This document shows, one piece after another, positions 22,908 through 29,193 of a DNA stretch of 64,000 nt (position 1 is the stretch's first letter; the number at the start of each line of letters is the position of its first letter). The notes beneath the pieces are model-generated. The model had not been told where the DNA came from. It saw nothing but the letters and a program-made list of their open reading frames with translations, and did not search any database. Position numbers and translations under genes: made by a program. The stretch comes from a virus. The stretch covers positions 1-64,000 of the IMG/VR virus record IMGVR_UViG_3300015371_000007; one strand, given 5' to 3'.

Positions 22908-23351
22908 TTAGAACCTCAACCTTGTCGGACGGCTCGGAACGGCGATGCTGTCCAGGTTGTCGCGGTCGCGGCCCGCATTGCGCTCGGTATAGCTCGGAGG
23001 CACGACGCGCAGCACGTAGCCGCGCGGATCGCCTTGACTGAGAAGAATCCAGCCCGCCGGCAGCACGCCCTTGGCCCGCTGCTCGGCGCGGTAGTCCTCG
23101 ATACGAATGCGCGGGATGCGCTCGTGCGGCTCGGCGGCGTTGGCGCGCACGCGGTGATCGCAGAGGCATGGCCCGCCCGTCGTCGCGGGGCACGGCACGC
23201 GGTCCCGATTGACGTCCGCCGAGCTGCATTCCAGTTCGGCAATCCGCTGCATCGTCGTCGCCGCGCGGAGGAGTACGCGGATCGTTGGCAGGTCGAGGCC
23301 GTTCCGCGTCATGGTGGAAACGAAGTGATCGCGCTCAGCGGCGTAGCTCAT
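22908..23351 (-). CDS. Hypothetical Cys-containing protein (147 aa)
   Basis: First gene of the leftward unit driven from the 23424-23452 promoter. MSYAAERDHFVSTMTRNGLD start; a helical N-terminus, a CPATTGGPCLCDHRV cluster near residue 55, and a beta-rich C-terminus with GWILLSQGDPRGYVLRV. The function is unknown. The longer ATG frame crosses the promoter and is excluded. Confidence 0.6.
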   Translation of the reverse strand: MSYAAERDHFVSTMTRNGLDLPTIRVLLRAATTMQRIAELECSSADVNRDRVPCPATTGGPCLCDHRVRANAAEPHERIPRIRIEDYRAEQRAKGVLPAGWILLSQGDPRGYVLRVVPPSYTERNAGRDRDNLDSIAVPSRPTRLRF

Positions 23352-23413
23352 GGCGCGCCCCTGAGAGTCGTGGTTGTCACCGGATGCCTGCCTTGTCACT
23401 GGTCGCGGAAGTG

Positions 23414-23495
23414 CGACTAGTAAACCATACGCCTCTCGTTTTCTGAAGTCAACTTTACTAGTAAAGTTGACATTGGCTGGCGCGCGGCGCATACT
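23414..23495. promoter_or_regulatory. Symmetric divergent promoter with a 24-bp palindromic operator
   Basis: A perfect 24-bp palindrome (half-site GTCAACTTTACT) at 23448-23471 contains a -35 box on each strand. Rightward: TTGACA 23467-23472, 17-bp spacer, CATACT 23490-23495. Leftward: TTGACT 23452-23447, 17-bp spacer, TATGGT 23429-23424. A further half-site ACTAGTAAA lies at 23416-23424, over the leftward -10. One dimer could thus switch both directions. Operator use is inferred. Confidence 0.7.
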
Positions 23496-23514
23496 CGCGG
23501 GAGAGGTGACAGGC

Positions 23515-23889
23515 ATGGCGACAACGACAGTATTTGCAGAGCGCGGGACGCCGCTATGGGACCGCGTGTGGGCGCTCCTGGCCGGCGATGTCGGCGGCGA
23601 CACCGCGCAGGAATGCGCGTGTTGCGGCGAGCGGTGGCAGTACATGGGAACGTACGTCGAGCACGGCAAGTCGGCGCACGAGTTCCGGCACCGGCACAGC
23701 CCGGGGACGGGGAATCGGGAGTACCGGCGCTTCATCGAGGACACCGCCGCCGGCACGACGACGCAGGCCACGGCCATCGTCTATCCGCCGCGCACCGGGG
23801 CGGCGCACGAGCTGCGCCCCTTGCTCGCGCAGCTCTCGGAGGAAACCGTCGCTCTGCTCCGGGCCGTCGTGCCTGGCTTGGGGGAGTGA
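23515..23889 (+). CDS. Zinc-binding hypothetical protein (124 aa)
   Basis: Ribosome site GAGAGGTGAC before ATG. CACCGERWQYMGTYVEHG then HEFRHRHSP gives a Cys2His-rich site; the C-terminal part is helical (LLAQLSEETVALLRAVV). First rightward gene after the divergent promoter. Confidence 0.6.
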   Translation: MATTTVFAERGTPLWDRVWALLAGDVGGDTAQECACCGERWQYMGTYVEHGKSAHEFRHRHSPGTGNREYRRFIEDTAAGTTTQATAIVYPPRTGAAHELRPLLAQLSEETVALLRAVVPGLGE

Positions 23890-24353
23890 TGGGGTACTGC
23901 TACTGCGCGCGCACCGGCCGGCTGGCGTGTGACGCCTGCGGGACCGCGAACGGGAAGGTCCGGAAACGGACCTGCCCGCATCGCATCGTGTACGCCGACG
24001 GCGGCAGCGCGCCCTACTGCTCGCCGCCTGCGCTCTGTCCGGAGTGCTACGCCACGCATCGGCCCACGCTGCACGTTGACTGCAAGGACGGCGCAGCTCG
24101 GGCGATGCAGCGGGAGGCCGAGCGCGGCGCGCGCTTCGCCTCGGGCGACTTCGAGGTCCGCACGGCGTGGGGCGCTGGCCCTGCGCTCGGCACGTCGCGC
24201 GTCGAGGTGCCGGCGGGACTGGTCGGCGTGCGCTTCGCCAACCGCGCGGGCGCGGAACGCTTTCACTTGCTGGCGAAAGATCGCTACGCCGGCCAGGGCT
24301 GGCTCAGCGACTATGCGCCGGCGGAGCTGGCCGCGTGGGACGCCAAACCCTAG
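23889..24353 (+). CDS. Zinc-binding hypothetical protein (154 aa)
   Basis: ATG overlaps the previous stop by one base. The N-terminal half has at least eight Cys (CYCARTGRLACDACG, CPHR, YCSPPALCPECY) in two zinc-finger-like groups; the C-terminal half is beta-rich (VPAGLVGVRFANRAGAERF). The function is unknown. Confidence 0.6.
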   Translation: MGYCYCARTGRLACDACGTANGKVRKRTCPHRIVYADGGSAPYCSPPALCPECYATHRPTLHVDCKDGAARAMQREAERGARFASGDFEVRTAWGAGPALGTSRVEVPAGLVGVRFANRAGAERFHLLAKDRYAGQGWLSDYAPAELAAWDAKP

Positions 24354-24386
24354 GATTTGACAATCCTATGATTCGTGTTTTATACT
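24351..24386 (+). promoter_or_regulatory. Promoter with inverted-repeat operator over the -35
   Basis: TTGACA 24357-24362 and TATACT 24381-24386 (18-bp spacer; TTATAC at 17). The -35 lies inside the inverted repeat TAGGATT-TGAC-AATCCTA (24351-24368). The right half and flank recur exactly at 25577-25599, so the same protein probably controls both promoters. Confidence 0.65.
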
Positions 24387-24407
24387 GGCGGGCAGAGGTG
24401 AATGCTT

Positions 24408-24869
24408 ATGTCCGCCAGTGATTCCAGTTCCGTGCTCCCGTCTGATCCGTTCGATCAACTCCTGTCGCGCCTCATCGGCCTGCCCAACGGCGCGCACACA
24501 CAGCCCACGGTCGTGCAATCCGTCGATTTCTACGGGAACGTCACCAGCTACATGGTGCAGACCGTGAAGGCACCGCAGCGGCCGGCCGTCGATGCGCGTA
24601 AGGGCGCGCTCGTGGAGGAAGGGCTGACCGTGTTCGTGACTCAGGTGAACGCCTCGGGCAGCTCGCGCTACATCCTGCCGGCGGCGGTGCTGCGCGCGAT
24701 TGACCGGCAGCGGGACGCGACGACGACGCAGATCCGCCGCCGGCACGGCAAGCGCCTCGCGGCGGAGCGCGTAGGCGGGGCCAACCCCTTCACGCCGGAG
24801 ATGCGCGCCAAGGCGCTGGCGACTCGCCGTCGCAAGGCGGCGCAGCGCGCCAAGCGGAGGGCACGATGA
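24408..24869 (+). CDS. Hypothetical protein with basic C-terminus (153 aa)
   Basis: Two in-frame ATGs (24402, 24408); the second has better spacing from AGAGGTGA. N-terminal half soluble (DPFDQLLSRLIGLPNG), middle beta-rich, C-terminal 60 residues very basic (RRRHGKRLAAERV, RRRKAAQRAKRRAR). Likely binds nucleic acid. Confidence 0.6.
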   Translation: MSASDSSSVLPSDPFDQLLSRLIGLPNGAHTQPTVVQSVDFYGNVTSYMVQTVKAPQRPAVDARKGALVEEGLTVFVTQVNASGSSRYILPAAVLRAIDRQRDATTTQIRRRHGKRLAAERVGGANPFTPEMRAKALATRRRKAAQRAKRRAR

Positions 24870-25048
24870 CGAAGCGCGGCTACTCGCGCGACTTCACGCC
24901 GCACGGCGACACCGGACGCCGGTATCTCTTGGATGAGATACCGGCGGGCCTGTGGGCGGCAGGCAAGGGGAAGGCGAAGCGCGAGGGGGGGAGCCTGCGC
25001 GCGCTCATCCTCCGTCTGTTGACCGATTGGCTGGCACAGAAGGATTGA
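24866..25048 (+). CDS. RHH/CopG-like protein (60 aa), paralogue of the 17378 gene
   Basis: TKRGYSRDFTPHGDTGRRYL, then AGLWAAGKGKAKREGGSLR and ALILRLLTDWL. The skeleton matches the leftward protein at 17378-17650. A basic strand followed by two helices suits operator binding as a dimer. Overlaps the preceding gene by four bases. Confidence 0.6.
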   Translation: MTKRGYSRDFTPHGDTGRRYLLDEIPAGLWAAGKGKAKREGGSLRALILRLLTDWLAQKD

Positions 25049-25053
25049 ATCCG

Positions 25054-25239
25054 ATGACTCAGACACTCAAGTGCAAGAAATGCGGGAAGGAGATCGGAGA
25101 GCTGGAAGCGTTCCCCGGCACGATCTGTCTGGCGTGTCACGCGAAGGCGTTCGACGCCTCGCCGGAGGAGATGCACCGCACCATCGTTGACGTGTTCCAG
25201 AAGGGGAAAGCCATCAACACACGGCGGAGGCCGCGATGA
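25054..25239 (+). CDS. Small zinc-ribbon protein (61 aa)
   Basis: MTQTLKCKKCGKEIGELEAF then GTICLACHAKAF: two CxxC pairs 17 residues apart, a single zinc ribbon, followed by a helix and basic end. Its stop overlaps the next start. Confidence 0.6.
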   Translation: MTQTLKCKKCGKEIGELEAFPGTICLACHAKAFDASPEEMHRTIVDVFQKGKAINTRRRPR

Positions 25240-25553
25240 TCTACACACACAAGGTACATGGGTGGACGCGCCGGAGCCTCGGGGACGGCACGAGCCGCGT
25301 CGAGGTGATTCCGACCGATGGGAGCGGCACGCGCGTCGTGCGGTTCCTGTCGGCGCATTCGTGGGCCAACGATCCGCACGACGACACCGCGAAGCAAGGG
25401 GAGGATCGGGTCGTGCTGATCGACGGGCCGGAGCTGCCGGCGTGGGCGCTGGCGTGGCTGGCCGGCGCGAACGCGCGCCAGTGCGAACAGTCGCGGGCGG
25501 CGCTGCGCTCGGCCCTGGACGACGCCGACCGGAACTCGTGGGGCGGCTGGTAG
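25236..25553 (+). CDS. Hypothetical protein (105 aa)
   Basis: MIYTHKVHGWTRRSLGDGTS start. Beta-rich first half and a helical second half (ELPAWALAWLAGANARQCEQ). No motif is recognised. Last gene of the unit that begins at 24408. Confidence 0.55.
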   Translation: MIYTHKVHGWTRRSLGDGTSRVEVIPTDGSGTRVVRFLSAHSWANDPHDDTAKQGEDRVVLIDGPELPAWALAWLAGANARQCEQSRAALRSALDDADRNSWGGW

Positions 25554-25565
25554 GCATTCGAGTTG

Positions 25566-25609
25566 CGCGAATCATGGGATTTGACAATCCTATGATTCGC
25601 GTGTAAGCT
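25566..25609 (+). promoter_or_regulatory. Promoter inside a 36-bp near-perfect inverted repeat
   Basis: Two 16-bp arms (CGCGAATCATGGGATT with one mismatch) surround TGAC at 25566-25601. The -35 TTGACA (25581-25586) is at the centre; -10 TAAGCT at 25604-25609 with a 17-bp spacer. Downstream is a GAGGTGAC ribosome site and ATG 25629. The operator is shared with 24351-24368. Confidence 0.65.
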
Positions 25610-25628
25610 AATTGGCAGAGGTGACGTT

Positions 25629-25814
25629 ATGAGTGGATTTGGTTTCGTGTTCTCGTTCCTGTGGATGACCTCGCTCATCGTGGCGACGGTCACGGCGGTC
25701 AACCATGAGGCGGATAACATGCTGATGCCGCCGCCGTATCGGTACGCGTGGATGCTGGTGTTCGGCAGCGTGGCGGCGATGGTCGGCCTCGTGGGGATCG
25801 CGGTGTTCGCATGA
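25629..25814 (+). CDS. Small two-helix membrane protein (61 aa)
   Basis: Two hydrophobic segments: residues 4-24 (FGFVFSFLWMTSLIVATVTAV) and 41-60 (WMLVFGSVAAMVGLVGIAVF) joined by a short charged loop. Size and topology would fit a class II holin or a superinfection protein, but no lysis genes are adjacent. Between 25815 and 25848 only a 13-codon ORF is possible, which is not annotated. Confidence 0.6.
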   Translation: MSGFGFVFSFLWMTSLIVATVTAVNHEADNMLMPPPYRYAWMLVFGSVAAMVGLVGIAVFA

Positions 25815-25848
25815 TCACCGTGACCCTGACCGACGAAGGCGGCGCGCG

Positions 25849-26241
25849 ATGACTGCCCCGGTGTCGCTGACCGCCCTGCTCGATCTCCTGCACGATCACG
25901 CCTCAGCGTGGGAAGGCGAGGAGGATTCCGTGCGGGAGGAGCACGCCGAGCTGATCGACCGGACGCGCGGGCTGCTCGCGGCGGCGGCGGTGCCGTTCCA
26001 CGAGCTGCCCCCGGTGGAGTGGGCGGCGCGCTTCGACGCGATGCCGCACCAAGAGGCCGTCAACGCCGAGCGCACGGCGGCGACGGTGGCGCAGATGGCC
26101 GCGCGGGCGGCGGCGTACCTGTCGGTCCGCACGTTCCACGGTGGGACGCACGTTGAAGCGGTGAAGCGGCAGAACGCCGTCGTCCGTGGCGTCCGCAAGG
26201 CGCTCGGCTTCGCGTACCCCGACGACCCGCACACCTTCTGA
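25849..26241 (+). CDS. Helical hypothetical protein (130 aa)
   Basis: MTAPVSLTALLDLLHDHASA start. Mostly helix with many Ala and Glu; no metal site or known motif. Position in the rightward unit suggests early or accessory function. Confidence 0.6.
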   Translation: MTAPVSLTALLDLLHDHASAWEGEEDSVREEHAELIDRTRGLLAAAAVPFHELPPVEWAARFDAMPHQEAVNAERTAATVAQMAARAAAYLSVRTFHGGTHVEAVKRQNAVVRGVRKALGFAYPDDPHTF

Positions 26242-26251
26242 GGCCACGATC

Positions 26252-26560
26252 ATGCTCTGTCCACACTGCCGGCATTCAGACGGACTGCACAGCCGCCCCT
26301 CGCCTGACGGGCGGGCGGCTGACGGGCGACTGCTCGCGCCCGACTACCAGGCCGGCCAGTGTGGGCAGTCGCACCGGGAGGCGGACGGCACGATCACACC
26401 GTGCGCCTGCCCCGGCTGGTATCCCCACACGACGACGATGGAGCTGGTGGCGGCGACGATGCGCGCGCGGGCGGAGCACACTGCGGTGGCAGACGCCCCG
26501 TTCTCGCTGACCCCGCCGCTGGCGCGCGCGCCGCGCGGCTCGCAAGGCAATCTGTTCTGA
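26252..26560 (+). CDS. Zinc-binding protein with C-terminal QGNLF clamp-type motif (102 aa)
   Basis: N-terminal CPHCRHSDGLHSRP and later CGQSHREADGTITPCACPGW give several Cys/His ligands. The protein ends RGSQGNLF, which fits the sliding-clamp-binding peptide QxxLF at an accessible C-terminus. It may dock on host DNA polymerase beta-clamp. Confidence 0.6.
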   Translation: MLCPHCRHSDGLHSRPSPDGRAADGRLLAPDYQAGQCGQSHREADGTITPCACPGWYPHTTTMELVAATMRARAEHTAVADAPFSLTPPLARAPRGSQGNLF

Positions 26561-26569
26561 GGTGACACG

Positions 26570-26815
26570 ATGACTGAGACAACCCCTCGCCGCCTGCTCG
26601 CCGTGTGGACGCACGCCGACGGCCGGCGCATTCACGTCTTCACCGACTGCAAGGTCCGGTACCTCGCCGGCTCGCGGCCGAGCATGACCCGGCCCGGTTC
26701 GATGGGCGATGAGTGGCCGGTGCTCTGGCGGCGCGACGTGCCGAACCTGACGGACGCGGAGTGGACCGCCCGTCCCGTCGAGGACGGTTGGACATCCGGC
26801 GAGGTGGCGCAGTGA
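26570..26815 (+). CDS. Hypothetical protein (81 aa)
   Basis: GAGGTGACACG precedes ATG. MTETTPRRLLAVWTHADGRR start, WPVLWRRDVPNLTDAEW later. Probably one small beta-rich domain. The stop overlaps the next GTG. Confidence 0.55.
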   Translation: MTETTPRRLLAVWTHADGRRIHVFTDCKVRYLAGSRPSMTRPGSMGDEWPVLWRRDVPNLTDAEWTARPVEDGWTSGEVAQ

Positions 26816-27084
26816 CGCCGCGCTGCACGCTCTGCGGCGGCAACGCGGGGCAGCTCATCGAGGGAGCGCACGCCCTGTGCTTCGCGCGCGCCGGCCACGG
26901 CCTGCCGACGCCGAGTCTTGGCGAGCGGTGCGCCCTCTGCCACGGCAGCGGCACGACCGGGCGCGGTGGCGTGATGCTGGACCTCGGCCTCGGGCCGGCG
27001 ACCATCGCGCGCAGCCTCGCGGCGCAGTTCCCGCCGTGCGCCGTCTGCGAGGGGCGCGGCTACACCGGGGGGACCGGACGATGA
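26812..27084 (+). CDS. DnaJ-type zinc-repeat protein (90 aa)
   Basis: GTG overlaps the previous stop. Three Cys pairs: CTLCGG at the N-terminus, CALCHGSG at about 40 and CAVCEGRG near the end; the last two are of the CxxCxGxG kind. Small binding module; the role is unknown. Confidence 0.6.
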   Translation: MTPRCTLCGGNAGQLIEGAHALCFARAGHGLPTPSLGERCALCHGSGTTGRGGVMLDLGLGPATIARSLAAQFPPCAVCEGRGYTGGTGR

Positions 27085-27248
27085 CGCTCGCGGACCTCGT
27101 GCGGATTCGCGCGGCGGAAGAACTGGCGGACGCCGGCTCGCGCGACGGCGCGGTGGCAGCGGTCGAGCGGCAGATCGCGTCACCGGAGTCGCTGCGGTCT
27201 GAACGGCGCTTTCTGCGGCTGGTGCTGGCCGCACTGACAGGAGCCTGA
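27081..27248 (+). CDS. Small helical hypothetical protein (55 aa)
   Basis: ATG overlaps the previous stop. MTLADLVRIRAAEELADAGS start; likely two helices. No motif is recognised. Confidence 0.5.
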   Translation: MTLADLVRIRAAEELADAGSRDGAVAAVERQIASPESLRSERRFLRLVLAALTGA

Positions 27249-27250
27249 GC

Positions 27251-27472
27251 ATGGACCCCAACGCCAACCTGGCCGAACAGGACCGGATCCTCCGCGCGCG
27301 CCTGCCGGGGGAGCGCACCGACGCCGGCCGGCTCGCCGAGCTGCGCGCGGCGCTCGCCGGCTGGCTGCACCGGGGCGGCTTCCAGCCTGACTGGTCGGCC
27401 TGCCCGACCGCCGCGCGGCACTGGCGGCACGTCCGGGCCTCGCTCGACCGCCGCGCCGCCGGCCGCATTTGA
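27251..27472 (+). CDS. Small hypothetical protein (73 aa)
   Basis: MDPNANLAEQDRILRARLPG start, helical and Arg-rich. Ends directly at the next promoter/operator, and is thus the last gene of the unit that begins at 25629. Confidence 0.5.
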   Translation: MDPNANLAEQDRILRARLPGERTDAGRLAELRAALAGWLHRGGFQPDWSACPTAARHWRHVRASLDRRAAGRI

Positions 27473-27498
27473 CTTTACTAGTAAAGCGGGTGTAAGCT
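27469..27498 (+). promoter_or_regulatory. Promoter with CTTTACTAGTAAAG operator before the Mom-like gene
   Basis: TTGACT 27469-27474, 18-bp spacer, TAAGCT 27493-27498. A perfect 14-bp palindrome CTTTACTAGTAAAG (27473-27486) fills the spacer and is the core of the 23448 palindrome. The GTG start at 27506 is seven bases after the -10, so the transcript would be nearly or fully leaderless. Confidence 0.65.
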
Positions 27499-27505
27499 CC
27501 GAGCC

Positions 27506-28303
27506 GTGAGTTTACACCCCGTCCAACGCTGGCGCGACCGACGCGACAGCTACCGCCGGCCCGACGAACAGATCGCGGCGCACCAGTTCGAGGTGGCCGA
27601 GCTGCCCGACGACACCACGCCCAAGGGCTTCATCCTCCAGCATCACTACAGCGGCAGCTACCCGGCGGCGCGGGTGCGCTTCGGGCTGTACCGCGGGCCG
27701 GCGCTGGTCGGTGTCGCGGTGTTCTCGGTCCCGATGCAGACCAAGGTCCTCACCTCGGTCTTTCCCGGCGACCCGGACGCCTCGGTGGAGTTGGGGCGCT
27801 TCGTCCTCGTGGACGACGTGCCGGGGAATGGAGAGACATGGTTCCTCGCGCGGTGCTTCGCCGGCCTGCGCGCGAAGGGGCTGCGCGGCGTCGTCAGCTT
27901 CTCGGACCCGCTGCCTCGGGCGAGCGCGGACGGACGAACGGTCTTCGCCGGCCACCTCGGCATCATCTACCAGGCGCACAACGGCCGGTACTTGGGACGC
28001 GCCACCGCGCGGACGCTCGACCTCTTGCCCGATGGCCGGGTGTTCTCGGCGCGCGCCCGTCAGAAGGTCCTCGGCGGGGAACGGGGCTGGGTGTACGCGG
28101 CCGCGCAGCTCGAAGCGTTCGGCGCACCGGCTTGCCCCTCGGACCCCGACGCCCGCGCCGCGTGGCTCAAGGCGGCGCTCGCGCGCTACAGCCGCAGCGT
28201 GCGCCATCCGGGCAACCATCGGTATGCGTGGGCGCTGCACGCGAAGGCCGGCATGGTCGGCACGCCCCAGCCTTACCCGAAGTCTCCCGTCCGCCTGTTC
28301 TGA
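27506..28303 (+). CDS. Mom-like DNA adenine modification protein (265 aa)
   Basis: A GNAT-like protein with landmarks GFILQHHYSGSYPAARVRFG (about 42-61), SVELGRFVLVDDVPGNGETW (about 92-111), GVVSFSDPLPR, and GHLGIIYQAHNGRYLGRAT, followed by RTLDLLPDGRVFSARA. This set is typical of the phage Mom-family proteins. Mu Mom converts adenine to a carbamoylmethyl-type modified base and blocks many restriction enzymes. Preceded by its own repressible promoter, as expected for a toxic modification. The start GTG is leaderless-like. Confidence 0.7.
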   Translation: MSLHPVQRWRDRRDSYRRPDEQIAAHQFEVAELPDDTTPKGFILQHHYSGSYPAARVRFGLYRGPALVGVAVFSVPMQTKVLTSVFPGDPDASVELGRFVLVDDVPGNGETWFLARCFAGLRAKGLRGVVSFSDPLPRASADGRTVFAGHLGIIYQAHNGRYLGRATARTLDLLPDGRVFSARARQKVLGGERGWVYAAAQLEAFGAPACPSDPDARAAWLKAALARYSRSVRHPGNHRYAWALHAKAGMVGTPQPYPKSPVRLF

Positions 28304-28325
28304 TACACTGCCCGCTGAGGCACCG

Positions 28326-28430
28326 ATGGATCTGTTCTGGCAACTCCCTCTAACCGTCGTCGTCGTCGTGCCGGCGCTGCTCGCGCTCGTGGCGCTCGCG
28401 GATGCGGTGTCGCCGCGCCGCCGGCCCTGA
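28326..28430 (+). CDS. Very small membrane protein (34 aa)
   Basis: MDLFWQLPLTVVVVVPALLA then LVALADAVSPRRRP: one membrane helix with a positive C-terminal end. It follows the Mom-like gene by 22 bases. No assigned role. Confidence 0.5.
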   Translation: MDLFWQLPLTVVVVVPALLALVALADAVSPRRRP

Positions 28431-28441
28431 CCTCAGCCGAT

Positions 28442-28470
28442 TTGCACTAACCTCGCGCGCGCGCTAGACT
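28442..28470 (+). promoter_or_regulatory. Sigma70-type promoter
   Basis: TTGCAC 28442-28447 and TAGACT 28465-28470 with a 17-bp spacer of alternating CG. The next start (28488) lies 17 bases downstream of the -10. No palindrome overlaps it, unlike the preceding promoters. Confidence 0.5.
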
Positions 28471-28487
28471 TAGCTCGCACTCTGCCC

Positions 28488-28970
28488 ATGCAGCTCGACC
28501 ACGGTTCGCGGCGCACGTACGCCCACGGCTGCCGCTGCACGCTCTGCCGCGCCGCCAACGCCGCGTATGTCGCCGCCCAGCGCCAGACCCCGACCGGCCT
28601 GACCGACGCCGGCCCCGCGCGTGCCCACCTGGCCGCACTGCAACGCGCCGGCCTCGGGACGCGCCAGCTCGCCGCCCTCGCGCCCGCCAGCCGCGCGACC
28701 ATCGCCGCCGTCCTCGCCGGCACCGTCACGACCGTCCGCCCCGACACCGCCGCCCGCCTGCTCGCCGTCCGTCCCGTCCTCGCCCTCGGCGCGCACGTCG
28801 CCGGCACCAAGACTCACCGCTTCCTCGACAGCTTGCACCGCGAAGGCTTCACCGGCCGAGAACTCGCGTTTCGCCTCGGCTCCCTCGCGCAGCAACTCCA
28901 ACTCCACCCCCGCGTCACCGCGCGCACCGCCCTCCGAGTCGCCGCCCTCTACCGCCACCTCGCCGACTAG
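28488..28970 (+). CDS. HTH-like protein with N-terminal Cys pair (160 aa)
   Basis: DHGSRRTYAHGCRCTLCRAA near the N-terminus (Cys-x-Cys-x2-Cys) resembles the 'HGTxxGYxxGCRCxxCR' pattern of phage and actinobacterial DNA-binding proteins. A helix-turn-helix-like segment follows (TRQLAALAPASRATIAAVLA), then a second helical repeat (GFTGRELAFRLGSLAQQLQL). Probably a regulator of late or structural genes just ahead of terminase. Confidence 0.6.
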   Translation: MQLDHGSRRTYAHGCRCTLCRAANAAYVAAQRQTPTGLTDAGPARAHLAALQRAGLGTRQLAALAPASRATIAAVLAGTVTTVRPDTAARLLAVRPVLALGAHVAGTKTHRFLDSLHREGFTGRELAFRLGSLAQQLQLHPRVTARTALRVAALYRHLAD

Positions 28971-29193
28971 ACCCACCCAACCGCGCCGACGACGCCCCAC
29001 AAAAACCTCGAGGTACGCCCCTGCGTAGGGGAAACACGACCGCCGCGATTCGGCCGGCCCCCTCGCGCCGCTGCGCCGCGCCGACGACCGCCGAGTAGAC
29101 GGCGACCGCCGCAGCCGTCCATCATCGTGATAGGCCCGCCGACGATGCGCTGGATTCGCACGCCTGCGGATAACTTGGCAGGAGACTGCACCG
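28971..29193. other. Intergenic stretch before small terminase
   Basis: 223 bases of GC-rich DNA without a credible gene on either strand. It holds a short CCCC-TGCGTA-GGGG hairpin (29018-29031). GCAGGAG before the terminase start is the only clear signal. Confidence 0.4.

Noticed and set aside
25814-25852. 13-codon ORF between two genes
   Set aside because: No ribosome site and too short to support.
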